Assembly: GCF_018531495.1 (NCBI RefSeq)
Contig: NZ_JAHDTI010000016.1
Location: 124,001 to 188,000 of the forward strand
Source: Nonomuraea sediminis
Lineage (GTDB): Bacteria > Actinomycetota > Actinomycetes > Streptosporangiales > Streptosporangiaceae
Length of the DNA stretch: 64,000 bases
Reading direction: 5' to 3'
The notes below the pieces were generated by a model. The model was not told where the DNA came from. It did no database searches and was given only the letters and a program-made list of their open reading frames with translations. Shown one piece after another: positions 59,011 to 64,000 of this stretch. The number at the start of each line of letters is the position of its first letter. The stretch's first letter is position 1. Both the position numbers and the translations under genes were made by a program.

Positions 59011-59978
59011 AATTTCGCCTGGTCGCAGGCTTTCTCGTGCTGGGTATGGCGGCCGCCGGGTGTGGCGGGGCCAAGGTGGACAACAACCCCACCACCGCGG
59101 CTCCCAAGGCCGATGCAGGGAGCGCCTCGAGCGCGGGAACGGTCAAGATCGCGATCAACCCCTGGGTGGGGTACTCGGCCAGTGCCAACGTGGTGGCCTA
59201 CCTGCTGAAGAACGAGCTCCACTACAACGTGGAGATGCCCGAGCTGAAGGAGCAGGTCTCCTGGGAGGGCTTCGAGTCCGGCACCGTCGACGTCGTCATC
59301 GAGAACTGGGGCCACGACGACCTCAAGAAGAAGTACATCGACGAGAAGAAGGTCGCCGTCTCCGCGGGCTCGACGGGCAACAAGGGCATCATCGGCTGGT
59401 ACGTGCCGCAGTGGATGGCCGACAAGTACCCGGACATCACCGACTGGAAGAACCTGAACAAGTACGCCGACATGTTCAAGACCTCCGAGTCCGGTGACAA
59501 GGGCCAGCTGCTCGACGGCGACCCCAGCTACGTCACCAACGACGCGGCCCTGGTCAAGAACCTCAAGCTCAACTACAAGGTGGTCACGGGCGGCAGCGAG
59601 GCGGCCCTGCTCAAGTCGGCCACGCAGGCCCAGGAGCAGCAGAAGGCGCTGCTGTTCTACTTCTGGACGCCGCACTGGTTCTTCAACAAGGTCAAGCTGG
59701 CCAGGGTCAAGCTGCCCGACTACACCGCGGGCTGTGACACGGACCCGAAGAAGGTCGCCTGCGACTACGCCGAGCTGGACCTCGACAAGATCGTGAGCAA
59801 GAAGTTCGCCGACACCGGCGGCAAGGCCTACGAGCTGGTCAAGAACTTCAACTGGACCAACGAGGACCAGAACGCCGTCGCCGACGACATCACCAACAAC
59901 GGCCTGAGCGCTGAGCAAGCCGCCAAGAAGTGGGTCGAGGCCAACACCGCCAAGTGGCAGGCCTGGATCCCCAAGTGA
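59007..59978 (+). CDS. Glycine betaine/proline-type binding lipoprotein (first)
   Basis: A 323-residue OpuAC/ProX-family lipoprotein. The lipobox is AAGC (MAAAGCGG). The mature protein has VKIAINPWVGYSASANVVAYLL, IENWGHDDLKKKYIDEKKV, GWYVPQWMADKYPDITDWKNLNKY and aromatic residues at the binding cleft (FYFWTPHWFF). AAGGAAA precedes the ATG, which overlaps the permease stop. It is followed by a 12-bp hairpin and a second binding protein. Confidence 0.92.
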   Translation: MKFRLVAGFLVLGMAAAGCGGAKVDNNPTTAAPKADAGSASSAGTVKIAINPWVGYSASANVVAYLLKNELHYNVEMPELKEQVSWEGFESGTVDVVIENWGHDDLKKKYIDEKKVAVSAGSTGNKGIIGWYVPQWMADKYPDITDWKNLNKYADMFKTSESGDKGQLLDGDPSYVTNDAALVKNLKLNYKVVTGGSEAALLKSATQAQEQQKALLFYFWTPHWFFNKVKLARVKLPDYTAGCDTDPKKVACDYAELDLDKIVSKKFADTGGKAYELVKNFNWTNEDQNAVADDITNNGLSAEQAAKKWVEANTAKWQAWIPK

Positions 59979-59989
59979 CGATCCCCTCT

Positions 59990-60020
59990 CGGCCGTGACC
60001 CCGTGAGCGGGTCACGGCCG
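59990..60020 (+). terminator. 12-bp stem-loop between the two binding-protein genes
   Basis: CGGCCGTGACCC (59990-60001) pairs perfectly with GGGTCACGGCCG (60009-60020) around a 7-nt loop. Without a U-run, it could be a terminator or an mRNA 3-prime stabiliser for the first binding-protein message. Confidence 0.65.
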
Positions 60021-60108
60021 GCCCGAGCGAAGGAGCTCGAGAGGAGAGAGCGAGGGCACCAATGCCAACGAGTCTCGAAGCGGTCGCGACCATAGATACG
60101 GGCTGAAG

Positions 60109-61053
60109 ATGATGATGCGCGTTAGATCTCTCGCGGTCCCCATGGTGCTGGCCCTGGTGGTGGCCGGCTGCTCCGGCGCGGAGCCCAAGCCCGCCGCCGG
60201 ATCCAAGGGCACGGTCAACATCGACGTCCACGGCTGGGTGGGTTACGAGGCCCAGGAGGCGGTGATCGCCTACCTGCTCGAGCACGAGCTGGGCTACAAG
60301 GTCCAGACCCGCAAGGGCGTGGCCGAGGCCGATTCCTGGCCGGGTTTCGCCAACGGCAAGGTGGACGTCATCGTCGAGAACTGGGGCCACGAAGATCTCA
60401 AGAAGGAGTACATCGAGCAGAAGAAGGTCGCGCTCTCCGCCGGTCTCACCGGGAACAAAGGCGTGATCGGATGGTATGTCCCTGAGTGGATGGTCAAGAA
60501 ATATCCGGATATCACGGACTGGCGAAACCTGAACAAGTACGCGCATCTCTTCAAGACCGCCAAGTCCGGAAATTTCGGCCAGATGCTCGACGGTGACCCG
60601 AGCTTCGTCACCAACGACGAAAAGATCATCAGTAACCTCGGCCTGAATTTCAAGGTCGTCTACTCCGGCAGCGAGGACGCTCTGATCAAGGCGGCCGAGG
60701 AGGCGACGAAGAACAACAAGCCGCTGCTGATGTATTTCTACGAGCCGCAGTGGCTGTTCACCAAGGTCAACCTCGTCAAGGTGAACCTGCCCTCCTACGC
60801 CATCGGGTGCGACAACGACCCGGCGAAGGTGTCCTGCGACTACCCGCCCTACCTGCTCGACAAGATCGTCAGCACGAAGTTCGCCCAGACCGGCGGCAAG
60901 GCCTACGACCTGATCCGCAACTTCACCTGGACCAACGACAACCAGAACGCGGTGGCCAGCGACATCGTCAACGGCAAGATGAAGCCGGAAGAGGCCGCCA
61001 AGAAGTGGGTCGAGGAGAACAAGATCGTCTGGAAGGACTGGATCCCGCGCTGA
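60109..61053 (+). CDS. Glycine betaine/proline-type binding lipoprotein (second)
   Basis: A 314-residue OpuAC-family lipoprotein. The lipobox is VAGC (LVVAGCSG). It is closely related to the first binding protein (VIENWGHEDLKKEYIEQKKVAL, GWYVPEWMVKKYPDITDWRNLNKY). Differences cluster around the cleft: FYEPQWLF replaces FWTPHWFF, and IDVHGWVGYEAQEAV replaces the NPWVGYSAS segment, so ligand preference may differ (for example choline or carnitine versus betaine). Three consecutive ATG codons begin the gene; the first is used. It shares the only permease in the locus with its neighbour. Confidence 0.9.
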   Translation: MMMRVRSLAVPMVLALVVAGCSGAEPKPAAGSKGTVNIDVHGWVGYEAQEAVIAYLLEHELGYKVQTRKGVAEADSWPGFANGKVDVIVENWGHEDLKKEYIEQKKVALSAGLTGNKGVIGWYVPEWMVKKYPDITDWRNLNKYAHLFKTAKSGNFGQMLDGDPSFVTNDEKIISNLGLNFKVVYSGSEDALIKAAEEATKNNKPLLMYFYEPQWLFTKVNLVKVNLPSYAIGCDNDPAKVSCDYPPYLLDKIVSTKFAQTGGKAYDLIRNFTWTNDNQNAVASDIVNGKMKPEEAAKKWVEENKIVWKDWIPR

Positions 61054-61054
61054 C

Positions 61055-61816
61055 CTAGCGGCGGCGCTCGACCAGGACCTCGATGCCGTCCAGGACCCGC
61101 TCCAGGCCGAACTCGAAGGCGTGGCCGGCGTTGTAGGCCGCCTGGTGGGTCTCGCCCGCCGCCTGCCCGACGCGGGAGGCCACGGGGAAGCGTGAGGCGT
61201 CGGCGATCGCGCCGAGGAAGGGCGCGTGCGCGTCCCACCACTGCTGGTCCGTCATGCCGGTCTGCGACTCGGCCTGCGCCGCCTCGACGGCGCCGCGGGC
61301 CGCGCCGTGCACGAACCCGGTGACCAGGGTGAGCACGGCGTCCATCTCCAGGTCCGTCAGCCCGATCCCGTCGATGGCGCTCAGCTCGTACTCGTACTTG
61401 GCCGTCACGTTGGGCCCCAGCACCGGGCGGCTGGTGGCCACCTGCAGCAGCCACGGGTGGCGCAGGTACAGCTTCCAGTTCTCCCTGGCGATCTGCTCCA
61501 GCCGGTCGCGCCACCCGCCCGGCACGTCGTCGGGCCTGGCGGTCTCGGCATAGACGGTGTCGAGCATGACGTCCAGGAGCTCGGGCTTGCCCGGCACGTA
61601 GGTGTACAGCGACATCGTGCCGACGCCCAGCCCCTCGGCGACGCGGCGCATCGACAGCGCCTGCAGCCCTTCGGTGTCGGCCACCTCGATGGCGGCCCGC
61701 ACGATCCGGTCCACGCTGAGGTCGGGCTTGCCCTTGCGGCTCGTCCGCTCGCTGGTGCGCCAGAGCAGGGCCAGGCTGCGCGCCGGGTCTCCCTTGCCGC
61801 TGTACTCGATCGTCAC
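61055..61816 (-). CDS. TetR/AcrR-family repressor with TetR_C-type domain
   Basis: A 253-residue regulator. An N-terminal extension with SERTSRKGKPDLSVDRIV precedes the HTH (AAIEVADTEGLQALSMRRVAEGLGVGTMSLYTYVPGKPELL). A long C-terminal tetracycline-repressor-like ligand domain (TGFVHGAARGAVEAAQ, HAPFLGAIADASRFP) follows. The start is GTG at 61816. The gene diverges from a DrrAB-type exporter with strong palindromic operators between them, so it is a drug-responsive repressor of the pump by analogy. Confidence 0.88.
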   Translation of the reverse strand: MTIEYSGKGDPARSLALLWRTSERTSRKGKPDLSVDRIVRAAIEVADTEGLQALSMRRVAEGLGVGTMSLYTYVPGKPELLDVMLDTVYAETARPDDVPGGWRDRLEQIARENWKLYLRHPWLLQVATSRPVLGPNVTAKYEYELSAIDGIGLTDLEMDAVLTLVTGFVHGAARGAVEAAQAESQTGMTDQQWWDAHAPFLGAIADASRFPVASRVGQAAGETHQAAYNAGHAFEFGLERVLDGIEVLVERRR

Positions 61817-61820
61817 CCTT

Positions 61821-61876
61821 CGTACGGTACACCGTACGGTTGGCATCTTGAACCGTATGCTGTACGGTACGCCGTA
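61821..61876. promoter_or_regulatory. TetR operators based on CGTACGGT-AC-ACCGTACG
   Basis: CGTACGGT-AC-ACCGTACG (61821-61838) is a perfect 18-bp palindrome. GTACGGT-AC-GCCGTAT (61862-61877) is a near match, centred 40 bp away and overlapping the exporter ATG at 61876. ACCGTA-N5-TACGGT (61852-61868) bridges them. The sites cover both start regions, which suits tight repression of both genes. Confidence 0.8.
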
Positions 61877-62793
61877 TGGCAGCTGTGAGCGCGCAAGCTC
61901 TGCGAAAGACGTACGGCAAGAAGACGGCGCTCGACGGCGTGGACCTGGAGGTGGCCGCGGGCACCGTCTTCGGCCTGCTGGGTCCCAACGGCGCGGGTAA
62001 GACGACCACCGTCCGCATCCTGACCACGCTCCTGCGCCCCGACGGCGGCCACGCGCGGGTGGCCGGCTTCGACGTCGCGAAGGACCCGAAGAAGGTACGG
62101 CAGGCCATCGGCCTCGTGGGCCAGCACGCGGCGGTCGACGAGGTGCTGACCGGGTGGCAGAACCTGGAGCTGTTCGGCCGCCTCTACCACCTGGGGGCCA
62201 GGCAGGCCGCGACCAGGGCGGCCGAGCTGCTCGACCAGTTCGGCCTGGAGCACCCGGGCCCGGTCAAGGAGTACTCGGGCGGCATGCGGCGCAGGCTCGA
62301 CCTGGCGGCCGGGATGATCCTGGCCCCGCCCGTGCTCTTCCTCGACGAGCCGACCACCGGCCTCGACCCGCGCAGCAGGAGCGAGGTGTGGAAGGCGGTG
62401 CGCGGCCTGGTCGCGGGCGGCACCACGGTGCTGCTGACCACGCAGTACCTGGAGGAGGCCGACCAGCTCGCCGACCGCGTCGCGGTCATCGACGGCGGGA
62501 AGGTGGTGGCCGAGGGCACCCCGGCAGCGCTCAAGGCCGACCTCGGCGGCGACCGCCTCGACCTGGTCGTCCGCGACCCTGACCGGCTTGAGGAGGCGGC
62601 GGGGATCATCGGGCGGGCAACAGTCGACCAGGACACGCGGCACGTCAGCGTCCCCGTCACCGACCGGGTCCGAGAACTCGGCGACGCCCTGGCCGCGCTG
62701 GCCAAGGCCGGGATCGAGGTCGACGACGTGGCCCTGCGCGGGCCCACCCTGGACGAAGTGTTCCTCTCCCTCACCGAAAGGGGCTCGGCATGA
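61876..62793 (+). CDS. DrrA-type ABC exporter ATPase
   Basis: A 305-residue ATPase of the DrrA (daunorubicin resistance) family. Walker A is GPNGAGKTTT, signature YSGGMRRRLDLAAGM, Walker B VLFLDEPTTGLDPRSR and switch TTQYLEEADQL. The C-terminal assembly domain of about 80 residues (LDLVVRDPDRLEEAA...GPTLDEVFLSLT) is typical of DrrA. No ribosome site precedes the ATG, so the message is probably leaderless or very short-leadered. It overlaps the permease by ATGA. Confidence 0.92.
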   Translation: MAAVSAQALRKTYGKKTALDGVDLEVAAGTVFGLLGPNGAGKTTTVRILTTLLRPDGGHARVAGFDVAKDPKKVRQAIGLVGQHAAVDEVLTGWQNLELFGRLYHLGARQAATRAAELLDQFGLEHPGPVKEYSGGMRRRLDLAAGMILAPPVLFLDEPTTGLDPRSRSEVWKAVRGLVAGGTTVLLTTQYLEEADQLADRVAVIDGGKVVAEGTPAALKADLGGDRLDLVVRDPDRLEEAAGIIGRATVDQDTRHVSVPVTDRVRELGDALAALAKAGIEVDDVALRGPTLDEVFLSLTERGSA

Positions 62794-63566
62794 CCGCGGT
62801 GCTCGACGGCTGGACGGTGGCCAGGCGGGATCTCCTGCACTGGCGCGCCCAGCCGATGACGGTGGTGTTCGGCGTCGTGTTCCCCGTCGTGATCACGCTG
62901 GCGTTCGGCTACCTGTTCGGCGGGGCGGTGGCCGTGCCGGACGGGGCCGACTACTTCGCCTTCCTGATGCCCGGCATGTACGGCATGACCATGCTGTTCG
63001 GCCTGGGCGCCACGATGGTCGCCGTGGCCACGGACCTCGCGCGGGGCGTGACCGACCGCTTCCGCTCGATCCCGATGGCGCAGTCAGGCGTGCTGATCGG
63101 GCGCAGCATCGCCGACCTGCTCAACTCGGTGCTGATCCTGGCCGGGATGCTGGCGTGCGGCCTGGCCGTGGGCTGGCGCCCGGCGAGCATCCCGGGGCTG
63201 CTCGCCGGTGCCGGGATCCTGCTGCTGCTCCGCTTCGCTCTGCTGTGGGCGGGGATCTACTTCGGGCTGCTCGCCCGGGATCCGGGTGCGGTGACCGGTG
63301 TGCAGATGCTGGAGTTCCCCGTCGGGTTCCTGTCCAACGCCTTCGTCGCCCCGGCCACCATGCCGGGCTGGCTGGGCGCCGTCGCGGAGTGGAACCCGCT
63401 GTCGTCCACGGTCGCCGCCGCCAGGCAGCTGTTCGGCAATCCTGGCTGGGGCGGCGATTCGTGGGTGGCGCAGCACGCCGTACTCATGGCGGTCGTCTGG
63501 CCGGTCGCTCTGACGGTGGTCTTCTTCGCGCTGTCGGTGCGCCTGTGGCGGCGCCTGGACCGCTAG
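62790..63566 (+). CDS. DrrB-type ABC-2 exporter permease
   Basis: A 258-residue ABC-2 permease with six predicted helices. The conserved PGMYGMTMLFGLGATMVAVATDLARGVTDRFRSIPM segment contains the family signature between helices 2 and 3. It forms the exporter with the upstream ATPase. Anthracycline-type or other amphiphilic drug export is the family norm; the substrate is unknown. It ends with a 4-bp convergent overlap with the SnoaL-like gene. Confidence 0.92.
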   Translation: MTAVLDGWTVARRDLLHWRAQPMTVVFGVVFPVVITLAFGYLFGGAVAVPDGADYFAFLMPGMYGMTMLFGLGATMVAVATDLARGVTDRFRSIPMAQSGVLIGRSIADLLNSVLILAGMLACGLAVGWRPASIPGLLAGAGILLLLRFALLWAGIYFGLLARDPGAVTGVQMLEFPVGFLSNAFVAPATMPGWLGAVAEWNPLSSTVAAARQLFGNPGWGGDSWVAQHAVLMAVVWPVALTVVFFALSVRLWRRLDR

Positions 63567-63883
63567 AAGTAGCCCACCACCCTGCGGATGCGGTCACCGG
63601 CGAACTCGACCATGTCGTAGCCGGTGGCCACGTCCCCCAGGTGCCAGGTGAACAGCGCCGTGTCGTGGTGGGCGCCGATCACCTCGCCGAGCCGGAAGCG
63701 CAGGTCGCCGAACTTCTCGTGCGCCTTCCCGATGGCCTCCGACAGCGCGGCGTGCCCCTCGATCCCGGCGTAGTCCGGGTCGGAGTACACCGAGTCCTCC
63801 GTCATCACCTCCTCAATGGCCGCCTCCCTGCGCGCGGCGTCACGCTCGTTCCAGATCTCCAGGTACTGCTCGACGAGCTTCAT
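63563..63883 (-). CDS. SnoaL/NTF2-like protein
   Basis: A 106-residue protein with the NTF2-like cone fold: VEQYLEIWNERDAARREAAIEEVMTEDSVYSDP, then the strands RFRLGEVIGAHHDTALFTWHLGD and GYDMVEFAGDRIRRVVGYF. Such proteins include polyketide cyclases, ketosteroid-isomerase-like enzymes and non-enzymatic binders; no catalytic residues can be assigned with confidence. AAAGGG precedes the ATG, which overlaps the TGA of a 35-codon gene (ATGA), so the two are coupled. Confidence 0.85.
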   Translation of the reverse strand: MKLVEQYLEIWNERDAARREAAIEEVMTEDSVYSDPDYAGIEGHAALSEAIGKAHEKFGDLRFRLGEVIGAHHDTALFTWHLGDVATGYDMVEFAGDRIRRVVGYF

Positions 63884-63987
63884 GCGTCGACCCTTTCTTT
63901 GATGGTTTCAATCTGCGGTTGTGGCTTGAAGGCGAGCGCGATCAGCCCGCCCGCGACGGTGGCCGCCGCGGCGACCCATCCGCTCAC
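63880..63987 (-). CDS. 35-residue membrane peptide
   Basis: A short gene starting GTG at 63987, with GGAGGG (63995-64000) spaced 7 nt upstream. It encodes one predicted membrane helix (SGWVAAAATVAGGLIALAF) followed by a short hydrophilic end (KPQPQIETIKERVDA). Its TGA overlaps the SnoaL-like ATG. A ribosome site, coupled stop and hydrophobic helix support it as a real small protein. Alternatively, it is only a leader peptide for the downstream gene. Confidence 0.5.
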   Translation of the reverse strand: MSGWVAAAATVAGGLIALAFKPQPQIETIKERVDA

Positions 63988-64000
63988 ACGCAATCCCTCC

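Noticed and set aside
57015..59978. 987-codon plus-strand frame
   Set aside because: It reads the fused permease out of frame before entering the binding-protein frame; the real genes start at 57097 and 59007.
1..64000. tRNA, rRNA or complete insertion sequence with transposase
   Set aside because: No tRNA-like cloverleaf, rRNA signature or transposase DDE/HUH motif was recognised by eye.

Overview
This is high-GC actinobacterial DNA, probably from a Streptosporangiales-type organism such as Nonomuraea or Streptosporangium. The basis is the GC-rich coding, frequent GTG/TTG starts, three conservon operons and the actinobacterial ffh-rpsP-rimM-trmD-rplS-lepB-rnhB-dprA gene order. The genus is an inference; no rRNA or tRNA gene is visible.

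Region 1 (1-5.8 kb): an ArsR-type repressor diverges from an MFS exporter across three phased operator-like repeats. It is followed by a RibD-type reductase, a GNAT acetyltransferase and a long M23-family cell-wall protein with a Pro-rich tail.

Region 2 (5.8-19.1 kb, minus strand): a housekeeping block. In transcription order it reads ffh, rpsP, khpA, rimM, trmD, rplS, two lepB genes, rnhB, a DUF2469 gene, yraN, comM/yifB, dprA and xerC. Three gaps in this block carry repetitive non-coding DNA.

Region 3 (19.1-55.7 kb): three complete conservons (cvnA kinase-like, cvnB roadblock, cvnC DUF742, cvnD GTPase), all on the minus strand. Between conservons 1 and 2 lie an SsuA/NMT1-type ABC importer with two binding proteins and a detached ATPase, a PhzM-like methyltransferase plus PhzS-like flavin monooxygenase, and a MauE-like/Tat/Cys-rich trio. 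Between conservons 2 and 3 lie a polyamine-type uptake and oxidation locus (potABCD-like, an aminobutyraldehyde dehydrogenase-like enzyme, a TetR regulator and an unexpected family-1 glycosyltransferase), a probable glucosamine kinase with a SIS-domain partner, a membrane-anchored hydrolase, a NarL-type two-component pair and a TetR-controlled small monooxygenase-like gene.

Region 4 (55.7-64 kb): an Opu-type glycine betaine importer (ATPase, fused double permease, two binding proteins), a TetR-controlled DrrAB-type exporter with clear palindromic operators, a SnoaL-like protein and a 35-residue membrane peptide at the window edge.

Many neighbouring genes are coupled by ATGA-type overlaps. 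The repeated mixture of conservons with uptake systems is the main feature of the window. The least explained parts are the Cys-rich/Tat/MauE trio, the split importer with its phenazine-type tailoring pair, and the shared elements of the three conservons.
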